Below are positions 48,532-59,528 of a DNA stretch of 63,212 nt, in pieces (within the stretch, counting starts at the first letter, position 1; every line of letters begins with the position of its first letter). Source of the DNA: QHXQ01 sp036389375 (GTDB lineage Bacteria > Acidobacteriota > Blastocatellia > Pyrinomonadales > Pyrinomonadaceae); assembly GCA_036389375.1 (NCBI GenBank), contig DASVQA010000107.1, positions 1 through 63,212 of the forward strand, read 5' to 3'. The notes under the pieces were generated by a model. The model did no database searches, was not told the DNA's origin, and saw only the letters and a list, made by a program, of their open reading frames with translations. Made by a program: the position numbers and the translations under genes.

Positions 48532-51253
48532 ATCCTCCCGTTTGCAGGTGCGCTTCGACGTTCTGGCGGGCGAGGTCGTCGAAGCAGCGGGCGATGAGCG
48601 CCGTCCAGCCGGTCTGGTGCGACGCGCCGAGGCCGCGCCCGTTGTCGCCATGAAAGTATTCGTGGAAGAGGACAAGTTCGCGCCAGTGCGGGTCGGCGGC
48701 GAAGCGTTCGTCGCCGCCGTGCCAAGGCGCGTGCCCCTCTCCGTCGGGGATGAACAGCGCGGCGAGGCGGCGGTTCAACTCCTGCGCGACCTCTGCGAGC
48801 GTCAGCATTTGCCCTGAGCCGGTCGGGCATTCAACCTTGAAGTCGTCGCCGTAGAAGTGATGATAACGTTGCAGCGCCTCGATGAGCAGGTAGTTGACAG
48901 GAAACCAGACGGGGCCGCGCCAGTTCGAGTTGCCGCCAAACGCGGTCGTCGCGGAGTCGCCGGGGTCGTAGCGCACCTGATAGTCCGCGCCGTCCACGCT
49001 TAGCACGTAAGGGTGTTCGAGATGCACGCGCGAGAGCGAGCGCACACCGTAGGGCGATAAGAACTCGGCTTCGTCCAACAGGTAGCGCAGCACGCGCGTC
49101 AGGCGCTCGCGCGAAGGCATAGCGAGCAGGCGTTGGCGCGTCTGCTTGCCATCGTGGCACGCCTGCATGTAGGAGATGTGGCGCGCGAGGTCTTTGCGAT
49201 TTTCGAGAAACCAGTTCATCCGTTTCGAGAAGCCGGGCAGGCGGTCGATCAGGTCGGCGTCTAAAATTTCGACGGCAAACAACGGGATGAGTCCGACCAT
49301 CGAGCGTATGCGCAAGGGGATCTCGCGCCCCTCGATCTTGATCTCGTCGTAGTAGAAGCCATCAGTTTCGTCCCACAGCCCGTCCGAGCCTTCGCCGATG
49401 GCGTTCATCGCATCCACGATGGCGACGAAGTGCTCGAAGAACTTCGACGCGATGTCTTCGTACTCCGGTTCTTCGACCGCCAACTCCAACGCCATCGAGA
49501 GCATCGTGCCGCAATAGAAGGCCATCCAGGCCGTGCCGTCCGCCTGTTCGAGCGCGCCGCCGGTCGGGAGCGGTTTTGATCGATCAAACACGCCGATGTT
49601 ATCGAGGCCGAGGAAGCCGCCGGAGAAAAGCTGTTTGCCCTGCACGTCCTTGCGGTTGACCCACCACGTAAAATTGACGAGCAGTTTATAAAAGACGCGC
49701 TCCAGAAAGAGCCGGTCGCGCGTGCCGTCGGTCGTCGCCATCTTGTAGATGCGCCAGCAGGCCCACGCATGCACGGGCGGGTTGGCATCCGAGAAGGCGA
49801 ACTCGTAAGCGGGTATCTGCCCGTTCGGATGCATGTACCATTCGCGTAAGAGCAGCACGAGTTGCTCCTTGGCAAAATCGGGATCGATCATGGCGAAGAC
49901 GAGCGTGTGAAACGCCAAGTCCCACGACGCATACCACGGATACTCCCACGTGTCGGGCATCGAGATCACATCGCGGTTGTAGAGCGTCAGCCACTCCGCG
50001 TTGCGGCCCTGCCGCCGCGCGGCCGGCGGCGCTGGGCACGCCGGGTCGCCTTCCAGCCAGTCGCGCACGATGTAGTGATAAAACTGCTTCGACCATAAGA
50101 GGCTGGCGAACGCCTGCCGCATCACGCGCGCGCCCGTCGCGCGCAGCCGCGCGACCGGGACGAGCGGCGCGTAAAACTCTTCCGCTTCACGGATGCGCGC
50201 GGCGAACGTGTCAGCAAAACTCTGGCCGAACAGTTCGGCCGGCGCTTCCGTCGTAGCGCACAGGCGCAGGTTGATGTGCATCTCGCCGCGTGCAGGGATG
50301 TCGAGTACGTAATAGGCGGCGGCCTTCGTGCCCTGCTGCGCTGGATTGACGGCGTCCGCGCGTTGGCCCACAACGTACTCGTGGAACGCATCCTTCACAT
50401 AGGGCTGCGGGTTCTGCCCGCCGAACAGCCGCGCCACGTTCGTCTCGTTCTCGGTAAAGAGAAATTCCGGCTGAGCGCCATCCGTGCTCGCCTCGGCCGC
50501 GAGACAGAACGTGCCGAACGACGAAGCGTGCTCCGCGACGAGCAGACCCGTCTCGTTGTCGAGCCTGATGTCGGGGCGCGGCCAGTACCCTTCGCCCGTG
50601 CGGCCCCACGTCCACGTGTTGCGAAACCAGAGCGTCGGGAGCAGATGCAGGCGCGCGGCTTCAGGCGCGCGATTTGCGACCGTGATGCGGATCAGCAGAT
50701 CGTTCGGCGCGCCCTTCGCATACTCGATGAACACGTCGAAATAGCGGTCGTCAGCAAAGACGCCCGTGTCCTGCAACTCGAACTCTGGCTCATCTTTGCC
50801 GCGCCGCCGGTTCTCTTCGATCAACTGCGAGTAAGGATACGCGCGCTGCGGATACTTGTAGAGCGCCTTCATGTAGGAGTGCGTCGGCGTCGAGTCGAGA
50901 TAGAAGTAGCACTCCTTACAGTCCTCGCCGTGATTGCCCTCGCTGTTGGTCAGACCGAACAGGCGCTCCTTCAAGATCGGATCGCGCTCGTTCCACAGCG
51001 CGAGCGCAAAACAGAGTCGGCCCTCGCGGTCGCTGATGCCGAGCAGTCCATCCTCGCCCCAGCGATAGGCGCGACTGCGCGCATGGTCGTGCGGAAAATA
51101 GTCCCAGCACGAGCCGTACTCTGAATAGTCCTCGCGCACAGTGCCCCACTGGCGCTCGCTCAGATAAGGCCCCCAACGCTTCCAGTTGGCCACCCGCGTG
51201 GCATCTTCCACCAGCCGCCGCTGCTCCGCGCCGATCTCACACGTCTCTGTCAT
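48530..51253 (-). CDS. GH63/MGH1-type glucosidase
   Basis: A 907-residue intracellular glycoside hydrolase with the (alpha/alpha)6-barrel C-terminal half of GH63-like enzymes. Landmarks: WKRWGPYLSERQWGTVREDY near the start, ALWNERDPILKERLFGLTNS, a beta-sandwich N-terminal domain, MPDTWEYPWYASWDLAFHT, LLLREWYMHPNGQIPAYEFA, FSGGFLGLDNIGVFDRS, GNSNWRGPVWFPVNYLLIEA and HQTGWTALI at the end. Family members cleave alpha-glucosidic or mannosylglycerate-type linkages by inversion. The substrate here is unknown, likely glucosylglycerate or trehalose-like. The gene follows the palindromic repeat and no sugar operon is around it. The ATG at 51253 is the first in frame. Confidence 0.88.
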   Translation of the reverse strand: MTETCEIGAEQRRLVEDATRVANWKRWGPYLSERQWGTVREDYSEYGSCWDYFPHDHARSRAYRWGEDGLLGISDREGRLCFALALWNERDPILKERLFGLTNSEGNHGEDCKECYFYLDSTPTHSYMKALYKYPQRAYPYSQLIEENRRRGKDEPEFELQDTGVFADDRYFDVFIEYAKGAPNDLLIRITVANRAPEAARLHLLPTLWFRNTWTWGRTGEGYWPRPDIRLDNETGLLVAEHASSFGTFCLAAEASTDGAQPEFLFTENETNVARLFGGQNPQPYVKDAFHEYVVGQRADAVNPAQQGTKAAAYYVLDIPARGEMHINLRLCATTEAPAELFGQSFADTFAARIREAEEFYAPLVPVARLRATGARVMRQAFASLLWSKQFYHYIVRDWLEGDPACPAPPAARRQGRNAEWLTLYNRDVISMPDTWEYPWYASWDLAFHTLVFAMIDPDFAKEQLVLLLREWYMHPNGQIPAYEFAFSDANPPVHAWACWRIYKMATTDGTRDRLFLERVFYKLLVNFTWWVNRKDVQGKQLFSGGFLGLDNIGVFDRSKPLPTGGALEQADGTAWMAFYCGTMLSMALELAVEEPEYEDIASKFFEHFVAIVDAMNAIGEGSDGLWDETDGFYYDEIKIEGREIPLRIRSMVGLIPLFAVEILDADLIDRLPGFSKRMNWFLENRKDLARHISYMQACHDGKQTRQRLLAMPSRERLTRVLRYLLDEAEFLSPYGVRSLSRVHLEHPYVLSVDGADYQVRYDPGDSATTAFGGNSNWRGPVWFPVNYLLIEALQRYHHFYGDDFKVECPTGSGQMLTLAEVAQELNRRLAALFIPDGEGHAPWHGGDERFAADPHWRELVLFHEYFHGDNGRGLGASHQTGWTALIARCFDDLARQNVEAHLQTGG

Positions 51254-51479
51254 AAGTTTTTAGTTTGCGTCCCGGTTGTTTGCGCTGCCCTGACGTTAAC
51301 CTTTGCGCTGCGCGCGGCCACACAAAGAACGCTTGCGCGGCCACGCTCAGCGCTGCTTGACGAAGGGGAGCTAAGCGAAAATTTTCGCCGCTCCCCTTGT
51401 TAGTCGTGTCCGAACTGTAAAACTTACGTCTGCTCGTCTTTGCACCGCGGCGCGGGCCATGCGCCCCGGCGCACGCGGT

Positions 51480-53432
<1,953 letters not shown>

Positions 53433-53470
53433 AGCCTTCACCTTTCGGCCGCCACTTGCGGCCCGAAAAG

Positions 53471-53510
53471 AAAGACCGTTCCACCCACAGGCAGGACTGG
53501 AACGGTCTTT
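53471..53510 (-). terminator. Attenuator hairpin between TPP riboswitch and thiC
   Basis: AAAGACCGTTCC pairs perfectly with GGAACGGTCTTT around a 16-base loop; on the minus strand CTTTT follows. It lies between the riboswitch and thiC, so transcription attenuation by bound TPP is the likely mechanism. Confidence 0.8.
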
Positions 53511-53512
53511 CG

Positions 53513-53612
53513 CTGCCTCCCTACGGCGGTACTAACCGCGTCAGGTTCAAAGGGTCTCACGTTAGTCGTGACTCTCAGCCGCGCACCGGCAGGCCGCGGC
53601 TCCCCTGAAAAC
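53513..53612 (-). promoter_or_regulatory. TPP riboswitch (THI element)
   Basis: On the minus strand the conserved parts appear in order: GGGGAGCC, GGCTGAGAG, ACCCTTTGAACCTGA, then GGTTAGTACCGCCGTAGGGA. These are the pyrimidine- and pyrophosphate-sensing helices of the THI box. It should repress thiC when thiamin pyrophosphate is abundant. Confidence 0.95.
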
Positions 53613-53651
53613 TACCCGCTTGTCAAAAAGCTGATCGTCGTCGGCCGCGCC

Positions 53652-54200
53652 TTACGCGGCAAACAGATCATCCACCGGCATCGTCCAACCGGGCACGGCC
53701 GGCTCGGCTTCAGCCGTCGCACCGCGCCGGTAGATCGTCGGCTGCTCCGGCGCGGCGGCACGATAGACGCGCACCACGTCATCGCTCAACAGGTCAACGT
53801 CCCACACAACCTGCGTCCCGGCCGCGAAGTAGTCCGCCCGCTTCTTAGCCATCTCGCGCTCGGCCTGCGGCCCGTAATCTCCTTCGCTACGCACTTCGAC
53901 GGCAAAGACGGGCGCGCGGTCGTAAAACTTCATGCCTGGATCGGGGCCGATGTAAAAGGCTGCGTCGGGGCTAAACGATTTACGGTTTGGCAAGGTGACG
54001 GTGAAGGCCGCGTTGTCGTTCACGGCCCGACCGGTCTTAAATTGTTTTGCGTAGGTGCGCAAGGCGATGAAGATTTCACTGGCCGCGCTGTTAGGCCACC
54101 CACCGGTTGGTGACATGTATACGATCTCCCCGTTGACGATCTCCGCCTTGCCTTTGACTTGGCAGAGGTCTTCGATGGTCGCCTCGGTCTTCGTGCTCAT
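53652..54200 (-). CDS. Uma2 family (DUF820) restriction endonuclease-like protein
   Basis: A 182-residue PD-(D/E)XK-type protein. EIVNGEIVYMSPTGG, the metal-binding Asp in SFSPDAAFYIGP, the VFAVEVRSEGD segment (E-x-R/K of the active site) and KKRADYFAAGTQVVWDVD all match Uma2/DUF820. These small predicted nucleases occur in many copies in acidobacteria and cyanobacteria; their role is unknown and may relate to mobile DNA. It stands alone, between the riboswitch and a secreted protein gene. The expected pattern Dx(n)ExK is present as D...EVR, so activity is plausible but not proven. Confidence 0.85.
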   Translation of the reverse strand: MSTKTEATIEDLCQVKGKAEIVNGEIVYMSPTGGWPNSAASEIFIALRTYAKQFKTGRAVNDNAAFTVTLPNRKSFSPDAAFYIGPDPGMKFYDRAPVFAVEVRSEGDYGPQAEREMAKKRADYFAAGTQVVWDVDLLSDDVVRVYRAAAPEQPTIYRRGATAEAEPAVPGWTMPVDDLFAA

Positions 54201-54234
54201 AACAGCGTCTCCGTGGGTCGCCTGCGCGCGTTTG

Positions 54235-55284
54235 TCAATTTCTAATCACTTCGGGCCGGCGCAGCGTGGGTGCTTCGCCGGGCGGGAAGGGCCGGCTGCG
54301 TTCGGGGCCGTCCACGATCTTGTAGCCCTGTGGGGCTTGGAAAAGTTCCGGCGACGGCTCGCCGCGCGTGATGTTGGTCAGTCGAAACTCGGTCACGCCG
54401 AAACGCGGATCGTTGTGCTTCATCAGCACGATCATCTGCAATTCGGGGGCGTACCATTCTTCGTGTGTGATAACGAGCGGCTGCTCGTTGTCGAACTCGC
54501 CGGCCGGGATGGTCAGCGTCGTGCGCGTGCCTTCGGCCGTGACGCCTTCGATCACTTGCGGCTCCAAACGCTCCTTCTGCGGCTTGGGCGGCTCAGGTGC
54601 GTTGTCGCCTTCGGCCATGCGGCGATGCGCGGTGCTCGTAGGGATCAGGACGCTGAATTTCGTCTCGCCGCCGAGCGCGCGCTGGCGCGCCTGCATCAGA
54701 CCGGGCGGCAGCATCATTCTGCGCGCAACCCCCGTCTGCGTCTCGATCATGTAGTTGACTGCGCCGACCGGATCGTTGATGACGATGAGGCGCGGCGGTT
54801 CGCCGTCGGGCGCGAGCGTGCTGCTTGCGCCGCCGCGCGTCAGCAAGTGTTCGCGGCGTGTGCGCCCGGCGTCGTCGCGGAACAGGCGCGCGCTCGATTT
54901 GCGCACCATGCGATTGCCGTCGCCGAGCGTCTGCACATGCTCCGTCACAGATTCGGCCGAGAAAGGCGCGTGCTTGACGAGGTTGCGGTCAAAGCTCGTG
55001 TCGGGCGTGATGAAACTGAGCGTCTGTATCTGGCTGCCGCCGCCACCCATGAGTGGCACGGGCGTCTCCGCGACGGGCGTCGGCAGTTCGACGCTCATCG
55101 TGCTGGAATTTGAACGCGTGCCGCGCGGACGCGGCGGCGCAGGCGGCCCGCCCTGCGGTGGCGGTGGCAACGGCACTGTCTGAGCCGAGACGTTTGCGCT
55201 GGCAGTTAAGCCGAGCAGTAGTAGCAGCAGCGCACAGGTCGTTCGTGTGCTGCGCGCTGTGCGCGGGATACGTTTACTGTGCAT
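54235..55284 (-). CDS. Hypothetical secreted protein
   Basis: A 349-residue protein with a signal peptide (CALLLLLLGLTASANVSAQ), a Pro-rich linker and a mature region with repeated beta-strand motifs: VQTLGDGNRMVRKSSARLFR, GRTRREHLLTRGGASSTL, VINDPVGAVNYMIETQTG, VTAEGTRTTLTIPAGEFDNE, EEWYAPELQMIVLMKHNDPR, FGVTEFRLTNITRGEPSPEL. This is a pattern common to acidobacterial secreted proteins of unknown role. No metal or catalytic residues are recognisable. The ATG at 55284 is chosen by its signal peptide and an AAAGGAAC upstream. It starts 15 bases after the end of moaA and may be co-transcribed with it. Confidence 0.72.
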   Translation of the reverse strand: MHSKRIPRTARSTRTTCALLLLLLGLTASANVSAQTVPLPPPPQGGPPAPPRPRGTRSNSSTMSVELPTPVAETPVPLMGGGGSQIQTLSFITPDTSFDRNLVKHAPFSAESVTEHVQTLGDGNRMVRKSSARLFRDDAGRTRREHLLTRGGASSTLAPDGEPPRLIVINDPVGAVNYMIETQTGVARRMMLPPGLMQARQRALGGETKFSVLIPTSTAHRRMAEGDNAPEPPKPQKERLEPQVIEGVTAEGTRTTLTIPAGEFDNEQPLVITHEEWYAPELQMIVLMKHNDPRFGVTEFRLTNITRGEPSPELFQAPQGYKIVDGPERSRPFPPGEAPTLRRPEVIRN

Positions 55285-55298
55285 CGAGGTAGTTCCTT

Positions 55299-56321
55299 TC
55301 AACCGCCGATAAAGCTCATGGTGCGCGCGGGCTGGCGGAAGCCCGGCTCGTTGATGTAATGGCGCGGCTCTTTCTTTAAGACGACGCCTGAGATGTAGTC
55401 AATAATTTCAGCGCGCCCGGCATTGCTGCGGAGCACGTCGCGCAACGAGTGTTCGACCGTCGAGAAGAGACAGGTTCTGATCTGCCCGTCGGCGGTGAGC
55501 CGGATGCGCGAACACGCGCCGCAGAAGGGTTCGGTGACGGGCGCGATGATGCCGATCTCGCCGGGCACGCCGTCGGCAAAGAGCCAGCGCGAAGAGGTCT
55601 CCGCGCCGCGCGCGACGGGTGCGGGCACAAGCGGAAAACGTCGTTCGATGCGCGCCAGAATCTCGCGGCCTGACACCACGTCCGCGCGCGCCCATTCGTG
55701 ACCGGAATCGAGCGGCATAAACTCGATAAAGCGCATCGCCACCCCGTGCTCACGCGCGAAGGCGGCAAAGTCCGCCACCTCTTCGTCGTTGTGCCCGCGC
55801 ACGATGACGGCGTTGACTTTGATGGGCGTCAGCCCCGCCGCTTGCGCCGCCGCGATGCCGCCGAGGACGCGTGCGAGCGCGTCTACGCCCGTGCTGCGCT
55901 GAAACTCTTCGCGCCGCAGACTGTCGAGGCTAATGGTGATGCGGTCAAGCCCCGCTCGCTTCAAGCCTTCGGCACGACCGGGCAGGAAGTAGCCGTTGGT
56001 GGTGAGCGCGAGGTCTTGCAAGCCGCTGGTTTTGAGCGCGGCCAGTTTAGCGATGAGCGTCTCGATGTCGCGGCGCAGCATCGGCTCGCCGCCGGTCAGC
56101 CTGATCTTCTCGATGCCGAGCGCGACGAAGATGTCGCACGCATATTCGATCTCTTCATACGTGAGCATCTGCTCTTTGGGTGCGGCGGGCGGCTCGCCGT
56201 GCGGCAGGCAGTAGAAGCAACGGAAGTTGCACCTGTCCGTCAGCGACACGCGCAGGTCGCGGATCACACGTCCGTATGAATCTTTGAGCAGAGTCGTCAA
56301 GGCTTTCACTTGCATGGTCAT
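55299..56321 (-). CDS. moaA: GTP 3',8-cyclase MoaA
   Basis: A 340-residue radical-SAM enzyme, first step of molybdenum cofactor synthesis (GTP to cyclic dehydro-GTP). Visible: the SAM-cluster motif CNFRCFYC (CxxxCxxC), RLTGGEPMLRRDI, LALTTNGYFLPG, ITISLDSLRREEF, VNAVIVRGHNDEE, RFIEFMPLD and the C-terminal second-cluster motif CGACSRIRLTADGQIRTC. The final GxGG-like C-terminal tail ends MSFIGG, as in MoaA where a terminal Gly-Gly is needed for activity. The ATG at 56321 is chosen; a second one two codons later is possible. No other moa gene is nearby. Confidence 0.96.
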   Translation of the reverse strand: MTMQVKALTTLLKDSYGRVIRDLRVSLTDRCNFRCFYCLPHGEPPAAPKEQMLTYEEIEYACDIFVALGIEKIRLTGGEPMLRRDIETLIAKLAALKTSGLQDLALTTNGYFLPGRAEGLKRAGLDRITISLDSLRREEFQRSTGVDALARVLGGIAAAQAAGLTPIKVNAVIVRGHNDEEVADFAAFAREHGVAMRFIEFMPLDSGHEWARADVVSGREILARIERRFPLVPAPVARGAETSSRWLFADGVPGEIGIIAPVTEPFCGACSRIRLTADGQIRTCLFSTVEHSLRDVLRSNAGRAEIIDYISGVVLKKEPRHYINEPGFRQPARTMSFIGG

Positions 56322-56420
56322 GCGCCGCCGGTTTGCCGCCGCGCAGGTTTGCTGCAAACGTAATGATACGCTGCCGGGAAGCGCGCTCCAAGTCGCCGTT
56401 CGCCTGCGCGGGCGGCGCGG

Positions 56421-56681
56421 TTATTTGATGTGATATTTGACCGTGTCTTTGCCGCCGAGAAAGCCTTTGTTGGTCGTTTTCGTCACCAGCCCGCCGTGTT
56501 CGAGTTCGTAGTAGGCGCGCTGAATCTCGCCTTTGTCCACGCCGAGTTGTTGGGCAAGCGCGGCGGGCGCGGGCAGAGGTGTGCCGGCGGCGAGTTGCTT
56601 GTCGCGTATCTGCGCTTCGATCTGCGTGCGCACTTGCAGGTAGATGGGGCCTTCGGAAAGAGGTTTTAACTGAATGTCCAT
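56421..56681 (-). CDS. Small GntR-family winged-helix regulator
   Basis: An 86-residue protein consisting of one GntR winged-helix domain: IYLQVRTQIEAQIRDKQLAAG, PLPAPAALAQQLGVDKGEIQ, RAYYELEHGGLVTKT. It lacks the usual effector-binding domain, so it resembles the short YtrA-type regulators without the tail. It stands alone on the minus strand upstream of moaA (100-base gap). Confidence 0.82.
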   Translation of the reverse strand: MDIQLKPLSEGPIYLQVRTQIEAQIRDKQLAAGTPLPAPAALAQQLGVDKGEIQRAYYELEHGGLVTKTTNKGFLGGKDTVKYHIK

Positions 56682-56739
56682 CGTTCGCCTTAACCTTCGG
56701 TTCGCGCAAAGTCCGACAGCTTAGCTTATGTGCGGGCGC

Positions 56740-58470
56740 TCAGCGAAGCGCCTGCGCGAGTGTTGACTCGTCGTCGAGCAGCAGCCATTCGACGACCGAG
56801 AGCGGCAGGCTGCCGTTCTTCAACAGGTCGTCGTGGAACTGACCCAAGCGAAACTGTGCGCCCTGCCGGTCGCGGTACTTGCCGAGCAGCCGCATGATCT
56901 GCCACTTGCCGGTGATGTAGGTGATCTTCTGCGTCGGGCTGGACGCCGCGCCGGCCGCTTCGCCTTCCGCCGCCTCACGATCAAGCCCGCCCGCTTCCAT
57001 GAAGTATTTGACGGCCTCTTCAAACGTCCAGCGCCCCGTGTGCAGGTTCACGTCCACGCCGATGCGCGCGGAGCGGTAACGCGAGAGCCTGAGTATCTGC
57101 GCCTGCGCGGCCGAGTTGGCGGGATAGAGGCCCGTGCGCATGAGCATCTCTTCGCCGTAGAGCGCCCAGCCTTCGATGAAGACGCCGTCGCCGTGTTGGC
57201 GGCGGATCTCGTTCTTGAGTTGGTTCGCAATCGAAATTTGCAGGAAGTGGCCCGGAATGCCTTCGTGGCCGAGGATGGGGCGCGGGTCTTCGATGGCGGC
57301 GCGAATGTAGAAGTTTTTGGACTGCGGGTTGTAGGTCGGGATGAAGTAGAAGCCGCTCGGATCGCGGTCGTAGAGGCCGGGCGGATTCATAAAGCCGCCG
57401 GGGCTGGTCGGCTTGAAGGCATCGGGGAGTTGGCGTATCTGGAACGGGCCGAGATAGGCGGGCAGCGTGACCAGTTTGTTCGTCTTGAGAAAGTCGATCA
57501 TCTCCTGCTCGCGGCTCTCGTAAGCTTTGAGGAACGCGCCCTGATCTGCGGGGACATGGGCGGCGCGCGCCGGATTCGGATCGGCGAGCGACGGATCAGG
57601 CAGGAGCGATTCGAGCGCACGATAGCGCGCGAGTTCCGCTTGTCCAAGCATCTCGACCTGTTCCGCGTTGAGCGGCAGCAGATAGAGGTGCTTGAGCATG
57701 TAGTTGTAGTTGGCCGTGCCCATCGGCGCAAACGCGACCATCGTGGGCAAGCCGCGTTCAAGGTGATCCGCATAAGCATGAATGCTCGCCAGCGCGGCAT
57801 CGCGCGCTTTGACCAAGTCGGCGCGCTCCGCTGCCGAGAGGTCGCGCGCCAGCGTCATCAAGCTATCGGTGAAGAGACTGTCAATCGAGCGCGCGGCGTC
57901 AATCGCAAGCTGCGCGTAGAGTTTGACGGGGCGCGCCAGATTGCGCTCGCCCTGCGTCATCAGGGCGGGCATCTGTTTGAGGCGCGCGGTGGCGGCGAGC
58001 GCGCGTCTGCGCGGCGCGTCGTAGTCCTTCTTCAAGAGCGAGAAGATGGCGTTGCCGCATTCGTTCACGTAGGTCTGCGGGTTGGTCTCCTCGAAGCGGA
58101 GCACGCGGTCGCCAAACTCTGCGCCTTCGAGTTGCGCGCGAAAGAGCAGCCAGTCAATGCGGTCGTCTTTCGCCCATTTGTCAGTCCGCATGGCGCGCAC
58201 TTCCGCGACCAGTTGGGCGACGTGCCGGCGGCGCGCGGCGATGGCTGTGGCAGAGTAGTCCGTCAGCCGGTCGTCCCACTTGTGCAGGCCCTGATCGCTG
58301 CTGCTGACGGGATACTGCTCGTCGCGCCAGTGGTAATAATCATCGGCCATGCGCCTGAGCGCGGCGGGCGACGACGCTTTACCGGACGGCGTGCGCTGCT
58401 GCGCGTGGCTGGTCACGGTGGCACAGAGCAGCAACAGGCTGGCGAGCAGCGACCGGCTAAATAGTGTCAT
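56740..58470 (-). CDS. Secreted DUF885 protein (HExxH-like metallopeptidase fold)
   Basis: A 576-residue protein with a signal peptide (LASLLLLCATVTSHA) and the DUF885 signature GHEGIPGHFLQISIANQ, an HExxxGH zinc-binding pattern, plus DDYYHWRDEQYPV near the start, GFMNPPGLYDRDPSGFYFIP, EGWALYGEEMLMRTGLY and ITYITGKWQIMRLLGKYRDR. DUF885 proteins are predicted metallopeptidases in the periplasm or outside the cell. The stop-start overlap with the next upstream gene (queG ends at 58457, this ATG is at 58470) suggests translational coupling. The ATG is chosen because the signal peptide begins there; the frame is open much further upstream over queG. Confidence 0.87.
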   Translation of the reverse strand: MTLFSRSLLASLLLLCATVTSHAQQRTPSGKASSPAALRRMADDYYHWRDEQYPVSSSDQGLHKWDDRLTDYSATAIAARRRHVAQLVAEVRAMRTDKWAKDDRIDWLLFRAQLEGAEFGDRVLRFEETNPQTYVNECGNAIFSLLKKDYDAPRRRALAATARLKQMPALMTQGERNLARPVKLYAQLAIDAARSIDSLFTDSLMTLARDLSAAERADLVKARDAALASIHAYADHLERGLPTMVAFAPMGTANYNYMLKHLYLLPLNAEQVEMLGQAELARYRALESLLPDPSLADPNPARAAHVPADQGAFLKAYESREQEMIDFLKTNKLVTLPAYLGPFQIRQLPDAFKPTSPGGFMNPPGLYDRDPSGFYFIPTYNPQSKNFYIRAAIEDPRPILGHEGIPGHFLQISIANQLKNEIRRQHGDGVFIEGWALYGEEMLMRTGLYPANSAAQAQILRLSRYRSARIGVDVNLHTGRWTFEEAVKYFMEAGGLDREAAEGEAAGAASSPTQKITYITGKWQIMRLLGKYRDRQGAQFRLGQFHDDLLKNGSLPLSVVEWLLLDDESTLAQALR

Positions 58471-59455
58471 CTTCCGTTTCCTCTTTCGGCGTATGTTCGA
58501 GGAGCGTGCGGGCGTTGCGTTGCAGCCCCGCGAGCTTGGCGCGTTTGATGGCGCTGCGGCGGAAGCGCGCGGCGTAGGTGTCGGGCGTGAGCGCGAGTAT
58601 GTCTGCGAGTTCAGGCGCGACGCTGTCGGGGCGCGGCTCGAAGCGTCGCTCGTCCGTCGGCTGTTGGAAGCGATTCCAGGGGCACACGTCCTGACAGATG
58701 TCGCAGCCGTAGAGCCAGCCGTCGAGCTTCGGTGCAACCTCGCGGGGCAGTTCGTCGGCGCGCAGTTCGATGGTCGCGTACGAGATGCAGCGCGTCGAAT
58801 CTAAGACGTAAGGCTCGGTGAGCGCCTGTGTCGGACAGGCTTCGAGGCAGAGCGTACACGAGCCGCAGTGGTCTGCGACCGGCTCCGTGTCGTAAGCGAG
58901 TTCGAGATTTAATAACAACTCGCCGATGAAGACCCACGAGCCGTACTCCTGCGTGATCAGGTTGGTGTGCTTGCCGAGCCAGCCAAGCCCGGCGCGGGCC
59001 GCCCAAGCCTTGTCGAGCATCGGCTGAATGTCCACGCACGCCTTGCCTTCCGCCCCCGGCCATTGCTCTTTGATCCACGCGAGCAGACTTTTCAACTTGC
59101 CGCCGACCACGTCATGATAATCGTCGCCCCATGCGTAGCGCGAGATCTTGCCGGTCGCGGCTTGCGCGCCGTGCTCGTGCGGCGTGTAGTAGTTGAGCGC
59201 GACGACCAGCACGGAGCGCGCCGCCGGCATGACGAGGCGCGGGTCTGTGCGCTCAGCCGGGTCGCGCGCAAGCCAACCCATCGCGCCGTGATAACCGCGC
59301 CTGAGCCATTCTTCGAGCCGCGTGCGCTCCGTCGTCAACGCTTCGGCCGGCACGATGCCGACCTTGTGGAAGCCTTCGGCGCGGGCGCGCTCCTTAATCC
59401 GCGCGGACATAGCGGCGCGCTGCTCGGTCGCTTGTAATTCTTCGTGGACGATCAT
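58457..59455 (-). CDS. queG: Epoxyqueuosine reductase QueG
   Basis: A 332-residue protein. It reduces epoxyqueuosine in tRNA to queuosine using cobalamin and two [4Fe-4S] clusters. Both ferredoxin-type cluster motifs are visible (CGSCTLCLEACPTQAL and CDICQDVCPWN), along with GYHGAMGWLARDPAERTDP near the start and the cobalamin-domain segment ARAGLGWLGKHTNLI. The ATG at 59455 is preferred because earlier residues look unlike the family. Its stop overlaps the start of the DUF885 gene by 14 bases. It is divergent from the GH3 gene (73-base gap). Confidence 0.95.
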   Translation of the reverse strand: MIVHEELQATEQRAAMSARIKERARAEGFHKVGIVPAEALTTERTRLEEWLRRGYHGAMGWLARDPAERTDPRLVMPAARSVLVVALNYYTPHEHGAQAATGKISRYAWGDDYHDVVGGKLKSLLAWIKEQWPGAEGKACVDIQPMLDKAWAARAGLGWLGKHTNLITQEYGSWVFIGELLLNLELAYDTEPVADHCGSCTLCLEACPTQALTEPYVLDSTRCISYATIELRADELPREVAPKLDGWLYGCDICQDVCPWNRFQQPTDERRFEPRPDSVAPELADILALTPDTYAARFRRSAIKRAKLAGLQRNARTLLEHTPKEETEDDTI

Positions 59456-59528
59456 CGTAAGTTGCAGCTTCAGAGTATAACCGCTTGCTACGGCGCGCGC
59501 CGAACGCTTAAGCTGTGCAGCAGAAACG

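Noticed and set aside
56833..58464. 543-codon plus-strand frame opposite the DUF885 gene
   Set aside because: No recognisable motif, composition like an antisense shadow, while the minus strand has signal peptide and GHEGIPGH.
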